64,000 nt of DNA, taken from assembly GCF_001657485.1 (NCBI RefSeq), contig NZ_LXFU01000038.1, forward strand, positions 1 through 64,000. Direction: 5' to 3'. The notes under the pieces were generated by a model. It was not told the DNA's origin and did not search any database. It saw nothing but the letters and a program-made list of their open reading frames with translations. Of the stretch, positions 8,921 to 18,172 are shown piece by piece (within the stretch, counting starts at the first letter, position 1; the number at the start of each line of letters is the position of its first letter). This DNA is from Rhizobium sp. WYCCWR10014. Its GTDB lineage: Bacteria > Pseudomonadota > Alphaproteobacteria > Rhizobiales > Rhizobiaceae. A program made the position numbers and the translations under genes.

Positions 8921-9712
8921 ATGACAGGCAAGACCACGACCACAGTTTCTGCCATTGCAGCTGCCGCAGCATTGTCTGCCTCAATTGCGACAAGTGCCGC
9001 TGATCTCATTCCTCAGAACCAGTCCGTCAGAAACGTCGTACTCGTTCATGGCGCTTTCGCAGACGGCTCAGGCTGGAAGGGTGTATACGACATCCTCACG
9101 AGGCGCGGCTATCGCGTCACCATTGTCCAAAATCCTCTGACTTCTCTTGCCGACGACGTTGCCGCCACCAAACGTGCGCTGGAGCGGCAGGACGGTCCTG
9201 TCATTCTGGTCGGGCATTCGTGGGGCGGCACTGTCATCACGGAAGCTGGTGTGGATGCAAAGGTCGCAGGGCTTGTTTATGTCTCCGCTCTCTCCCCCGA
9301 TGCAGGCGAGACGACAGCTCAGCAATACGAAGGATTTGCTCCCGCATCCGAATTCGTCATCGAGACCACCAAGGATGGTTTTGGTTATGTCAGCCCGGAA
9401 AAGTTCAAGGCCGGTTTCGCTCACGATGTCAGTGACACCGATGTTGCGTTCATGAGGGACGCGCAGGTGCCGATCAACATGTCGGCGTTCGGCACGAAAC
9501 TTGAAAACGCTGCCTGGCGCACCAAGCCGAGCTGGGCAGTCATCGCGACTGAAGACAAGGCATTCGACCAGGCAATGCTGATCCACATGGCAGAGCGCAT
9601 CAAAGCGAAGGTCACCAAAGTGTCGGCAAGCCACGCCCTGTTCATGACGCAGCCAAAAGTCGTCGCAGACACGATCGATGAGGCCGCGAGGGCCGTATCG
9701 GCGAAGAATTAG
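8921..9712 (+). CDS. Secreted alpha/beta hydrolase (copy 1)
   Basis: 263 residues with a predicted signal peptide (about residues 1-26, alanine-rich and ending TSAADL), so probably periplasmic. The fold is an alpha/beta hydrolase: oxyanion motif VVLVHGAFADGSGW, nucleophile elbow GHSWGG (Ser about 100), and the His near the end (SASHALFMTQP). Family members are esterases or related hydrolases; the substrate is unknown. It is transcribed divergently from a MarR regulator with a shared operator. A closely similar paralogue is at 61378-62151, so this is a duplicated module. Confidence 0.92.
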   Translation: MTGKTTTTVSAIAAAAALSASIATSAADLIPQNQSVRNVVLVHGAFADGSGWKGVYDILTRRGYRVTIVQNPLTSLADDVAATKRALERQDGPVILVGHSWGGTVITEAGVDAKVAGLVYVSALSPDAGETTAQQYEGFAPASEFVIETTKDGFGYVSPEKFKAGFAHDVSDTDVAFMRDAQVPINMSAFGTKLENAAWRTKPSWAVIATEDKAFDQAMLIHMAERIKAKVTKVSASHALFMTQPKVVADTIDEAARAVSAKN

Positions 9713-9887
9713 TGGCAAAGGCTGGACTTATTGAGACCGACCAGCCTCAGCAGCCTGGGGACGCGGTGCAGGCCCAGTCCGACGGCGCCGCAATATTTGC
9801 AGGCTTGTCACGATGATGAAAACGTCGCTGCAAAATCACCGCAGACGCCGCGGTCGCGTTCCAGCCGTGAGACCGAACGCCGGCTTC

Positions 9888-10367
9888 TTATGGAAGAGCC
9901 TTGCGAACGGTTATGCGATTGAGCTGCTTTACCCATCGCGACCGGCGCGCGTCATCCGGAGAAATTACCTGAAGGGGGCCGTCCGAAACCGTCAGCGGTT
10001 CACCGTCCAGCTCGTCGGCAACAATGAATCGTCCGGTGTCAAACTCCGGCAGCGAAAAGACTGCGCCAAAGCCATCCGCTCCCAACGCCACAATGAATTT
10101 GTCGATATCCTTGCCTCTCAACTGAGCCTTTATTGGAACGTTAGCTAACGCCAGAATCCTCCCGAGTTCCACGCCGGAATATTTATAGATTGTCCCATCC
10201 TGACCCTTCACTTCGAGGTCGACATGCGGAAGGTTCTTGAACTGGGCGTCGGTGATTTCCATGGGAGGCTTAACTTCACCGTCGAGTACCAGTGTGCCGG
10301 CCATTCCTGTTGTGGAGGTGAAACACCACAGTATTCCCGCAATCAAACGAAGTTGCATTCCTGTCAT
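9888..10367 (-). CDS. Small secreted molybdopterin-dependent oxidoreductase-like protein
   Basis: 159 residues with an N-terminal signal peptide (LRLIAGILWCF..TTGMAG), followed by a compact domain: LVLDGEVKPPMEITDAQFKNLP, YSGVELGRILALANV, FSLPEFDTGRFIVADELDG, GPLQVISPDDARRSRWVKQLN. These segments follow the core of the sulfite-oxidase-type molybdopterin domain in its short stand-alone version. The Cys that ligates molybdenum in real sulfite oxidases is not evident, so it may bind no cofactor. The first ATG has GAGGG just upstream. It is monocistronic as far as can be seen. Confidence 0.75.
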   Translation of the reverse strand: MTGMQLRLIAGILWCFTSTTGMAGTLVLDGEVKPPMEITDAQFKNLPHVDLEVKGQDGTIYKYSGVELGRILALANVPIKAQLRGKDIDKFIVALGADGFGAVFSLPEFDTGRFIVADELDGEPLTVSDGPLQVISPDDARRSRWVKQLNRITVRKALP

Positions 10368-10518
10368 GTCACCCTCTACTCACTCGCTGCGAACCACGTC
10401 AGCCTCACCCAGCATTGCGACTGCCACGACGCGAACATCGCTCGAGCCATCGCACATTCGGTCGGCGAGATACGCGGTTTAAAATTGGCTTCGGGCACAC
10501 CGGCATCGATGGGTACCG

Positions 10519-11679
10519 TCACGCGGCAAGTGCTGTCTCAGCCAAATTGACCCAATAGGCTATCCCGTAAGGAATGGCATCGTCATTGAAATCATAGGCG
10601 GGATTATGGAGGCCTGCTGTCTCCCCGTTCCCAATAATGATGATGGATCCTGGTCGCGCCTCAAGCATAAAGGCAAAGTCTTCTGCCGCCATACGTGGCT
10701 CGAGATCGCTATTTACGGCCTCCGCACCGACGATCGATCGCGCAACGGTTGCCGCAAGATCAGTTTGCGCATCGTGATTGAACGTGACCGGGTAGCCCCG
10801 ACTGTGGGAGACATCCACGCTCGCACCATAAGCTACCGCGATCGAACCAATAAGATCGCCCAATCGCCGCTCCGTAAAGTCGCGTAAGTCAGGCCGCAGC
10901 GTTCGTATGGTCCCGGCCAGCCTGACTGTGCTTGGAATGACGTTATGCGTATCTCCGCCGTGGATGGAGGCAACAGTGATAACCACGGCCTGCAAGGGGT
11001 CCGTTTCACGGGACACAACAGACTGAAGTGCGATGACAATATGCGAGGCCGCGACGACGGGATCCACTGAAAGATGGGGCTGCCCGGCATGGCTCCCGCG
11101 CCCTTTCACGGTTATCTCGAAGGTGTCGGCCGAGGCCAGGATAGCGCCTTTCCTGATCGCGAATTGCCCGATCGGTATATGTGGCTCATTATGCATGCCG
11201 TAGACTTGCTCGATCTTGAACTTGTCCATCAATCCGTCATTGATCATTGCAAGCGCGCCCGCTCCTCCCTCCTCGGCTGGCTGGAAGATAACTGCCACAG
11301 TGCCCTTGAAGTTACGAGTTTCCGAAAGGTATCGCGCCGCACCCAGCAGCATCGCCATGTGGCCATCATGTCCACACGAGTGAGCTCTTCCGGCGATCTT
11401 CGAAGCCCAGGCTTTGCCGCTGGTTTCGAGAATAGGAAGCGCATCCATATCCGCACGCAACCCTATCACAGGCCCGCCGCCCAGCTTGCCGCCGATGAGC
11501 CCGACCACCCCCGATTTACCGATGCCGGTCTCGACCGTATCGCATCCGAAGGCTGTAAGCTTCTCTGCAATGAAGCTCGCAGTCTCGTTAACATCATAAA
11601 GAAGCTCCGGATTCTGGTGAAGATGGCGTCTCCACTGTACGATATCGGATTGCATAAAGGTCTTCAGAACGATCGGCAT
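10519..11679 (-). CDS. M20-family amidohydrolase (hippurate hydrolase type)
   Basis: 386 residues of the M20D peptidase family: RADMDALPI, HSCGHDGHMAMLLGAA (metal ligands), FQPAEEGGAGA (catalytic Glu), a dimerisation insert (GRGSHAGQPHLSVDPV) and MAAEDFAFML. These enzymes cleave N-acyl amino acids or aromatic amides; relatives include HipO and the auxin-conjugate hydrolases. The frame opens at a TTG at 11691, but the ATG at 11679 is the more likely start. Substrate unknown; an amide-linked plant compound would suit the setting. Confidence 0.92.
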   Translation of the reverse strand: MPIVLKTFMQSDIVQWRRHLHQNPELLYDVNETASFIAEKLTAFGCDTVETGIGKSGVVGLIGGKLGGGPVIGLRADMDALPILETSGKAWASKIAGRAHSCGHDGHMAMLLGAARYLSETRNFKGTVAVIFQPAEEGGAGALAMINDGLMDKFKIEQVYGMHNEPHIPIGQFAIRKGAILASADTFEITVKGRGSHAGQPHLSVDPVVAASHIVIALQSVVSRETDPLQAVVITVASIHGGDTHNVIPSTVRLAGTIRTLRPDLRDFTERRLGDLIGSIAVAYGASVDVSHSRGYPVTFNHDAQTDLAATVARSIVGAEAVNSDLEPRMAAEDFAFMLEARPGSIIIIGNGETAGLHNPAYDFNDDAIPYGIAYWVNLAETALAA

Positions 11680-12466
11680 TTGATGATCCAATGATTATAA
11701 GGTTGGGCTGAGGAGGTCACGGGTGGCCTTCCCACCGTTCGCCAGCGACGTTGAGGTGGGGCAAAGGTTGCTTCGGAATGAGGTTGACGTCGCGACGCAA
11801 CGAGTTCAGCTATCTCGCTTCTCCGCTCGGTTGTTCAAACCGCCAATCCAAAAGCATTGCGTCATAGTGGTAGCGTTTGCGTCGACGCGGCACGGTCCTG
11901 CTCGCGATATTTCTGTCTCCTTTAAAACGGCGCACCTCCCTGGAGCGTTCGTCTGCGGGATCAGTCCATGAAGCACACCTGTCGCCGCCTGCTGGGCTGT
12001 TCGATATGCGGATACGGTGCCTCAACGATGTCAAAACAATACGTTTTCCGTTGCTGATGTAATCCGTCTGGAAGTTTGGTTGACTGATCGGGGAAGTTAG
12101 CAGCGCGCCGCGGTCGTATTGGCGCCGCTGAGGCTCTTGCCAACAAGGAGAGGATGTCAGCGCCTTGAGCCGCTGGTGCGGTTGGGCAATTTCGGGCGGT
12201 CCGATGGCGCCGGTCGCTAACGGCCGGCGATATCAAAGGTAGACTGGAGTGGAGCCTGCGACTGGTTTCGATGCGGCCGAACCTCTTCCTCATTGTTAGG
12301 CCGTTGGTATGGTCGGTGGATTACAGTGCACGACGGGCGGATTACATCGCTCAAGGAACCGTTTTGTCACCGACGCGGCGGACCGGAGGGGCTGATCCGA
12401 TGTTGTTTCCGCCGCGTTCGATCGCGACGGGGGCGAACCTTCTAAGCATTTCTGCCGGCCGAGAAA
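11680..12466. other. Gene-free interval
   Basis: Nearly 800 bp without a recognisable gene on either strand. Short open frames exist but have arginine- and serine-rich, shadow-like translations, with no motif or ribosome site. Confidence 0.5.
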
Positions 12467-12814
12467 TCAGCGCATCATCGTCTTGCTAATTCTCATTTCA
12501 AAGCTGTTACAATAATCGCCGGAAACGGCACTCTGGTCGGCTTTACCTCCATTCGCCATGCCGATCACCACAATCTTGCGATCAGAACCCGGGCGATCTA
12601 GAGCCGCGTACCTGATGTGGTGCCGCGGCAGGCCAATATCCTTTAGTAAATGATCGGGCAAGGTTAGAAGGTCGGACCGAATTCGATCGTTCTCGCGCAG
12701 AAGCCTTTGTCGTCCGATATATGCACGCACATGCGCGGTTATGGTGCGCAGCAAGCCTGCTCTTTTGATGGAACCAATGCCCCATATGTTGCTCCTGGCG
12801 TGGGGTGACGTCAT
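12467..12814 (-). CDS. DUF1127 domain protein
   Basis: 115 residues from the ATG at 12814. Residues about 30-65 (RQRLLRENDRIRSDLLTLP then DHLLKDIGLPRH) are the DUF1127 signature, a short arginine-rich motif common in alphaproteobacteria. Members are often stress-, RNA- or phosphate-linked small regulators, sometimes several per genome. The flanks are longer than usual: the C-terminal 50 residues (after YAALDRPG) are not part of the family and may be species-specific. A dyad resembling a VirG box lies about 105 bp upstream (12921-12934). Confidence 0.72.
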   Translation of the reverse strand: MTSPHARSNIWGIGSIKRAGLLRTITAHVRAYIGRQRLLRENDRIRSDLLTLPDHLLKDIGLPRHHIRYAALDRPGSDRKIVVIGMANGGKADQSAVSGDYCNSFEMRISKTMMR

Positions 12815-12920
12815 TTCAGTATTCCCAGGTTGATGCCGATTAATTGGCCGGCTCGCTGCCGGCGGTGGTCGCATAATCGTCGCGAACCGCACCGCGGCAA
12901 TTTCAGAAACAGGGGCAAGT

Positions 12921-12934
12921 GTTTCAGTCGAAAC
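12921..12934 (-). promoter_or_regulatory. Weak VirG-box-like dyad
   Basis: The sequence GTTTCAGTCGAAAC matches RTTDCAWWTGHAAY at 12 of 14 positions on either strand. It sits about 105 bp before the DUF1127 start. It is weaker than the four 13/14 sites elsewhere in the window. Confidence 0.25.
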
Positions 12935-13167
12935 GAGCCTCCTTTTCTCACTTGCGCGAAGATAAATCAGTTAGAGTTCGTGCGTCGTTGAATGTGGATC
13001 TGGTAAAAGGATGTAGGTGCCCATCAGAGTAGCAAGGCCCCTCGCGGGTGGACAACTGTCAATTTGCAAGGCGGGCTAACTCGGGATCGGAGTGAACCCC
13101 TGGAGTTGAACCAGCGGGCAGCTTCAAATTACGCGGTTGCTAGAAAAATAGGTCTCAAATTTCGCTC
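12935..13167. other. Gene-free stretch, part of the 12815-13167 gap
   Basis: Apart from the VirG-box-like dyad at 12921-12934, I see no gene or clear signal between the DUF1127 start and the tautomerase remnant. Confidence 0.5.
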
Positions 13168-13546
13168 TCAGAGCGGCGGAGTGGAGCCGCTTGGCACTGT
13201 GTCTTCGATGTGGGCAACCGCGTCAGCGACACCGGAAAATGTCTCGTAGCCGTAGGGGTAAATATCGTCGGCTTTCAGTGTCGTTATTAAGCTCTCCGCC
13301 AGTGCGTAATATTTCTGCCTGGCTGCCTTTCTGGGAAGCTGCTTGCGACATTCAGGCACCGGCAGGCGGCCGCCCCCCAGTTCTCCATCTCGATTCCGTC
13401 GATCACGACAAAGGTACTGTCTTGCAGCTTGCCGAGGATCCCGAAGAGCAGATCGCTGACGCTGTTGATCAAGGCGGCTTCTGTTCCGGCGTGGTGCTAG
13501 CCGCACCCACAGCCGTGCCTTCGCGCGTCACTTTGCGATTCACATA
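13168..13546 (-). pseudogene. Frameshifted 4-oxalocrotonate tautomerase-family gene
   Basis: From an ATG at 13546 the minus strand reads MPYVNRKVTREGTAV, with the catalytic N-terminal proline after Met, then STTPEQK and a stop. A one-base loss after EQK is enough to restore the frame, which continues LINSVSDLLFGILGKLQDST then FVVIDGIEMENWG, the normal body of a tautomerase. After that the reading shifts again into a tail (KYYALAESLITTLKADDIYPYG) I cannot assign. It lies downstream of P450-1 on the same strand, separated by an SDR stump. It is non-functional unless the frameshift is a sequencing error. Confidence 0.7.
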
Positions 13547-13599
13547 AGGCATTGACTCTCCTTGAAGGACGAGCGCTGTCTAGCCGGGCTCCGTACGTT

Positions 13600-13731
13600 T
13601 CCCTTATCGCTTCAATGTCGCGGCTGGCGTGTTGGGCGCCATCGACATTCAGCGTCTCGCCCACGACGAAGCCGTCATGCTCCAGACAAAGCACGGCACA
13701 GTCATACGGATCCCGACGCGCCGTCTGGCAT
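13600..13731 (-). pseudogene. C-terminal stump of an SDR
   Basis: In one minus-strand frame directly after the P450 stop the translation reads DPYDCAVLCLEHDGFVVGET then LNVDGAQHAS. The FVVGETLNVDG stretch is the near-universal end of classical SDR proteins. No start or remaining body is present, so this is what is left after deletion between the P450 and the tautomerase. Confidence 0.55.
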
Positions 13732-14907
13732 CTAGCGTGGCCAGCTGACGCAGAAGCTGCTTGGAGTGCGAATGAAGAGGTGGCCGCCAAAAACTGGAAA
13801 ATCTTCAAGTCGAAGATTCGGCAGCCGCGCCGCGAATACGGCGAGCACTTCTTCGAGCTCGGCCCGGGCGAGGTGATCGGCAACGCACCGATGCGCACCG
13901 GCGCCGAACGCAAGATGAAGCCTCGGCAGGTCGTCGCGATGAATATCGAATGTGTTCGGGCGCTTGAATACCCTTTCATCACGAAGCGCCGACATTGTGG
14001 ACAGGATGACGAGGCAGTTGGCGGGCAAGGTCGGTTCCTGAAGCTCAACCGGCTCGGCCGTGGCGCGCACCAAGCCCGCGATACCCGGTTCATATCGCAT
14101 GGTCTCGCTTACTGCGCTCGGGATGAGGCTCGCATCGCCACAGACCGAATTCCACTGACTGCGATGCTGCAGCAGAAGTGAGATCTGCGCCGCGAGCGAA
14201 GCACGGACAGATTCAGTACCGCCCAGGATCAGCTGGATTATCTGGACGACGGTCTCGATTGGAGCCAGACCTTCCGCCTCTGCTTGGGCCTTCACGGCGG
14301 AAAGAAAGTCCGGCGTTTCGCTCTTGGTCTTTTCACGCAACTTCCATTCGAGATAATCACGCACATATTCGGCCGCGGCCGAGGACACGGCTATGTCAGC
14401 ATCCGTCGAAGCCGGAGCGAAAAATCGTCCCAGTTCCTCAACCCGGCTTACGAAACGTTCCTGTTCATTCACTTCCACACCCAGGAGACCGGCGAGCGCC
14501 AGTATCGGGATCGGGTTTGCGAACTGACTGACGAATTCTGCGCTTCCATTCTCATATACGGCATCGATCAGCTTTTCCGTCGCCGCGCGTACTTGGCTTC
14601 GCAGATCGCTGGCCAATACGGTCGCTAAACCGCGAGATATGATCGATCGGCGAGCCTGGTGCTGGGCGCCATTGGCAGTGAGCATACCAAGCCCGAAAAT
14701 ATCATGAAGTACGCCCGTCACCACGCCACGCGATGCCGGCAATGCCGTCCCCGTGGCGACGACGCGTGGATCAGAACTCAGTTTCACCACATCATCGTGA
14801 CGGAGAACGAATTTGCCGCCCCCTTCGTAATCGACGCAAGGGCCTGCTGCGCGCCAGCGCTCTAAGGCAGCGTGGGGATTGGCGTTCAATTCGGCTATTG
14901 TAAGCAT
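13732..14907 (-). CDS. Cytochrome P450 (P450-1)
   Basis: 391 residues, a soluble bacterial P450. The heme-thiolate loop is FGAGAHRC (Cys about 341), the K-helix ExxR is in SETMR, and the I-helix has LGGTES in place of the AGxDT consensus. It oxidises an unknown small molecule with electrons from a separate ferredoxin system not encoded here. It resembles P450-2 (45145-46341) around LSTMSALRD and the heme loop. A 13/14 VirG-box-like site (15020-15033) and a TGATA repeat (14970-14992) lie upstream in the coding orientation. In Agrobacterium the VirH P450s are VirG-controlled and act on plant phenolics; a similar role here is inferred. Confidence 0.93.
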   Translation of the reverse strand: MLTIAELNANPHAALERWRAAGPCVDYEGGGKFVLRHDDVVKLSSDPRVVATGTALPASRGVVTGVLHDIFGLGMLTANGAQHQARRSIISRGLATVLASDLRSQVRAATEKLIDAVYENGSAEFVSQFANPIPILALAGLLGVEVNEQERFVSRVEELGRFFAPASTDADIAVSSAAAEYVRDYLEWKLREKTKSETPDFLSAVKAQAEAEGLAPIETVVQIIQLILGGTESVRASLAAQISLLLQHRSQWNSVCGDASLIPSAVSETMRYEPGIAGLVRATAEPVELQEPTLPANCLVILSTMSALRDERVFKRPNTFDIHRDDLPRLHLAFGAGAHRCVADHLARAELEEVLAVFAARLPNLRLEDFPVFGGHLFIRTPSSFCVSWPR

Positions 14908-14969
14908 GACATCTCCATTCCTCTAAGCCGGCGATCATGGCCGCCATAACAATGAGCTTATTGTGAAAA

Positions 14970-14992
14970 TATCATATCTATCAAATGTATCA
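14970..14992 (-). promoter_or_regulatory. Triple TGATA repeat at 9-bp spacing (P450-1 promoter)
   Basis: Read on the minus strand, TGATA occurs three times at exactly 9-bp intervals (plus-strand TATCA at 14970, 14979, 14988), 63-85 bp before the P450-1 start. The same arrangement and similar spacer bases occur at 29224-29246 and 16589-16611, so this is probably a shared protein-binding site. Confidence 0.6.
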
Positions 14993-15019
14993 TTTTAAAG
15001 CCCATATGAAAGCTGATGC

Positions 15020-15033
15020 GTTTCAGATGTAAC
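15020..15033 (-). promoter_or_regulatory. VirG-box-like site upstream of P450-1
   Basis: The minus strand reads GTTACATCTGAAAC, matching the VirG-box consensus RTTDCAWWTGHAAY at 13 of 14 positions. It is 112 bp before the P450-1 ATG and oriented with the gene, a usual distance and orientation for a VirG-activated promoter. Confidence 0.55.
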
Positions 15034-15428
15034 GCCGATCGGATCTCCCGACGGTTCCGCGATGTCATTAGTTCATCGAGGAGCCACGCCTGGCTCCAAT
15101 GGAGAACCAGTGCCCCTGAAAGGCCCGGGGACTGCGTTGAAAAGCCCGGACCTTCAATCGGTCGAGCAGAGCCGTCGGCGCGTTATCCAACGTGAAGATT
15201 TTGACCGCCCCCGTCGCAACCACTCCGCGCGCGGAAATACTGCGTGGCACAGACGTTTTAGCCGGCGCGGCCCTTCCTCTTAGCAGAGATACATAGACAA
15301 TGACCGGCACGGAACGACGGGCTTGAGGAGATGAAAGGGCGTGCCGGTTTGCTCCTCATCGGGCTACGAGCTCAAACGACCTCACCCTAGTCCGGCTCAC
15401 CAGGTCTTCGATCAGGTGCATTCAAGCG
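15034..15428. other. Gene-free interval
   Basis: No supported gene. An 80-codon minus-strand frame (15068-15310) has no motif, membrane segment or convincing ribosome site, and I left it out. Confidence 0.45.
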
Positions 15429-16547
15429 CTATCGTCGAGCGAAATCCACGTCCCATCCGCCGCTGGCTTTGATTTGCAGGTGGCGAAGTTGTCGTTCTTG
15501 CGAACGTGACTTGATGGTTTGCGCGGCTGCATCAGCAAGCGCCGTCAGCGCATTACGATCATCTGGGCCGAATTCACGCGCCACGCGATCAATGATGCAG
15601 ATGGACCCGAGAGCAAATCCATTTTCATCACGAACGGGGGCGCCGGCATAGAAACGAAAGCAGTGTGGCGCACCGAGGGTCGGATTATCCTTGAAGCGTG
15701 GATCGCTTGGAAGATCATTCAAAACCGTCAGTTCATTTGCCGCGAGAGTGTAGTTACAGAAGGACCACTCACGAGGCGTCAGTTCACCGTCATATCCAGC
15801 CCTGGCCTTAAACCATTGCTCTGTCGACGTAAGCAACGTGAACATCGCGATTGGCGCGTGAAATATCCGTATCGCCATGTCAATCAACGCATCGAAGGCC
15901 GCTTCGCGAGGCGAATAGAGCAAACCTGACGCATTCACAGCCTTCAGGCGGTCGCCTTCATTTGCGGGGAGGGGATAGGTCAAGTTCGTGACTGCAACGG
16001 ACGGCCGATGTTGCAAATGCTCGAGGATCGCCGCAATAGCGAGGTCGACGGGCTGATCGATGCTCATCGCAAAGGGCTGCCTCTTGTTCGCGCTGGAAAC
16101 CGCGGCGCCGACCTTGGTCCGCAACACCGTCAATGCCGACGAAAGCAGAGGGTCCTCGCAGAGCTTTTTTGCCAATCGTACACGCTCATCACCCTCGTCG
16201 TTCTCTATAACGATCAGGTCGGGCAGGGACTCGCCGATAGCCACGGCTGCAGCTAGCGGATCTTCGAGGACCTTGACCATATATCCATGTCCAGACAAGG
16301 AGCGCCAGGCATTGGCATTTTCCGGACGCGCTAGCACAACCGCGACGGCACGCACATTGGTATCGGATCGTCTCGAGGCGAGCATCTCAACGATCGCAGC
16401 CCGAGGGATGCGTCGATGGCCCCCAGGCGTCTTCCACGAGGGAATCTCGCCGCTTTCGACCCATAACTGGGCGGTCCGTACTGAAACGCCCAGTAATTTC
16501 GCCGTTTGGGCAGTCGTGAGGATCTCATCCAACGCTAAATTCTCCAC
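15429..16547 (-). CDS. HTH (excisionase/MerR-type) and GAF domain regulator
   Basis: 372 residues in three parts. Residues 8-58 form an excisionase/MerR-type helix-turn-helix (LTTAQTAKLLGVSVRTAQLW, then GGHRRIPRAAI). Residues about 65-165 look like a degenerate receiver-like alpha/beta domain (AVVLARPENANAW..LPDLIVIEND). Residues about 205-355 are a GAF domain (AAFDALIDMAIRIFHAPIAMFTLL, then WFKARAGYDG, CFRFYAGAPVRDENGFALGSICIID). The GAF type is the one that binds small ligands or tetrapyrroles. So this is a one-component sensor fused to a DNA-binding head. A TGATA repeat lies in its own upstream region, which would fit autoregulation. Confidence 0.85.
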   Translation of the reverse strand: MENLALDEILTTAQTAKLLGVSVRTAQLWVESGEIPSWKTPGGHRRIPRAAIVEMLASRRSDTNVRAVAVVLARPENANAWRSLSGHGYMVKVLEDPLAAAVAIGESLPDLIVIENDEGDERVRLAKKLCEDPLLSSALTVLRTKVGAAVSSANKRQPFAMSIDQPVDLAIAAILEHLQHRPSVAVTNLTYPLPANEGDRLKAVNASGLLYSPREAAFDALIDMAIRIFHAPIAMFTLLTSTEQWFKARAGYDGELTPREWSFCNYTLAANELTVLNDLPSDPRFKDNPTLGAPHCFRFYAGAPVRDENGFALGSICIIDRVAREFGPDDRNALTALADAAAQTIKSRSQERQLRHLQIKASGGWDVDFARR

Positions 16548-16588
16548 TTTTGGAGCAAGGGGTACACCTGCGGACAGCCTTTAGCAAT

Positions 16589-16611
16589 TGATAAATTTGA
16601 TAGTTGTAATG
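16589..16611 (+). promoter_or_regulatory. TGATA repeat upstream of the HTH-GAF gene
   Basis: TGATA at 16589 and 16598, then TAATG at 16607, keep the 9-bp spacing. The surrounding bases (TGATAAATTTGATAGTTGTA) are nearly identical to 29224-29243. It lies 42-64 bp upstream of the HTH-GAF start, on the opposite strand to that gene. Confidence 0.5.
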
Positions 16612-17257
16612 TATTTAGAACATCAATACGTTCTTCACTTTCCCCGCTGGCCAAGCAGGAAATGATGCCCGTCAGGAAGACGTCTGGACGCCGGAACTAT
16701 TCGTCCTCCGCTCCGCCCGCCTCAAGCGCGCACTCAAAGAGGGAAGTCACCTTGCACACCGACTTGCAGAGAAGAAACCAAAGCCATCCCATCGGAGCGT
16801 TGAGCGAAGTCTAGTATCCTGCGAGTTGGCCTCCGGCCATCGAGGGACGAAGGCCGAACCAGCGCCTGTCGACACGATCTCATGGTCAGCACTAGATACG
16901 CTGCAATGTCCTACGAACCCGGCTTGCTGCCGATCTATATACCAAGCGATCAAGATTAGAAGAACGCAACCAAACCGCATATTGCTAGCAACGCAGTGAT
17001 GCTGCTGCCTCTCGCGTGGCTTGCTCGGCAGGTCGACTTTGAGGCCAATCTATCGCCGGCCGATGCGAACTCCAACGATCAGCTCGCAAGGTCGAGCCGA
17101 CGTTCGGCTGCTCGCTCTTGCCTCATGGCGACTCCCCGGGCGGATAGCGGGCCTGATCCCTGCCGGCGAAGCAGCAATTTGCGGCGGCAACGCCTTGCGA
17201 CCGGTGGGGTTTCTGCGCCTCTCGAGTCGGACACGGGTACGATCGTGTTGACCGTAG
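16612..17257. other. Gene-free interval
   Basis: About 650 bp with only short shadow-like frames. I see no gene, RNA or repeat here. Confidence 0.45.
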
Positions 17258-18172
17258 CTAATTCCCAATACGATTGGTCAACGTTCCTATGCCGTTGATC
17301 TCGAGTTGAACCTCATCGCCTCGAGCGGGAAAACGCCCCATCTCGAGACCACAGCAGCCCGCAAGGGTGCCGGTGGATAAGAGGTCTCCGGGATAGACAG
17401 TCTCTCCCATCGCGGCGTATGAGACGACCTCGCCAAGGCCGTGCTGGGCGTTTTCGGTGTTACCTTCGCACCAGATGTCGCCGTTGACGCGCACCTTGCC
17501 CGTCAATTGGTTGAATCGCGGCAGTATCTCGTCAGCGGTCACGACGATGGCCCCGATTGCGCCGGCAAAGGTTTTTGCCTTGACCACGCCGCCGAATGTA
17601 CCGCGCCGCGTATCGTCCCACTGCACGTCACGCGCGCTCCAATCGTTGACGATACAAAAGCCGCCTATCGCCGAAAGGCCCTCGCTGGGTGTGCAATTGC
17701 GCACTTGCTTAGCGATGACTAGCCCGATCTCGAGTTCAAAATCCACGACATCCGAAAATGACGGCCATGGAAGTTCTTCCCCATCTTCCATGAGTGAACG
17801 GTGGTTGCCCATACAATATTGTGGGAAGCGGTAGTAATTGGGCCTGGGCCGCATGGGTGCTATGGGTTTTCCGGTGAGCCGCTCATAGCCCGCCGCTACG
17901 GATTTCAGCAGGGGGGATCCAAAACGTGAGACCATCCCCTTTGCTGCCGTCGTCATATGTCTCTCCCAGAGAGCGAACGATCGGAGCGATCCAGGCTTGA
18001 ACGGCAAGCCGCGGGGGGCATCGCTGCGCTCGCCGAGGCATTTGGCAAGCGCGTCAGGTTCCAACGATAGAAGCGCCAACAGATCGTCTGAGTGCGGGTG
18101 ATCTATTAGGCGCCAAATGCAAACATGTTCATCGAAGCCGACTGCCCGACCGCCATTCAAACCAAGTTTCAT
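17258..18172 (-). CDS. Fumarylacetoacetate hydrolase (FAH) family protein
   Basis: 304 residues from MKLGLNGGRAVGFDEHVC. The C-terminal FAH domain shows the metal-binding DVVDFELEIGLVI, FCIVNDWSARDVQ, and GETVYPGDLLSTGTLAGCCG; these are signature segments of FAH-type C-C hydrolases, decarboxylases and isomerases. The N-terminal 100 residues are the variable cap. The family cleaves or decarboxylates 2-oxo acids in aromatic meta-cleavage pathways. It is convergent with nothing nearby and belongs to a catabolic cluster with a hydrolase and LigAB subunits. Confidence 0.92.
   Translation of the reverse strand: MKLGLNGGRAVGFDEHVCIWRLIDHPHSDDLLALLSLEPDALAKCLGERSDAPRGLPFKPGSLRSFALWERHMTTAAKGMVSRFGSPLLKSVAAGYERLTGKPIAPMRPRPNYYRFPQYCMGNHRSLMEDGEELPWPSFSDVVDFELEIGLVIAKQVRNCTPSEGLSAIGGFCIVNDWSARDVQWDDTRRGTFGGVVKAKTFAGAIGAIVVTADEILPRFNQLTGKVRVNGDIWCEGNTENAQHGLGEVVSYAAMGETVYPGDLLSTGTLAGCCGLEMGRFPARGDEVQLEINGIGTLTNRIGN

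Noticed and set aside
13552..14181. 209-codon plus-strand frame opposite P450-1
   Set aside because: Overlaps the P450 heme region and the SDR stump, both clearly coding on the other strand.
15068..15310. 80-codon minus-strand frame
   Set aside because: Composition and lack of start context suggest chance.
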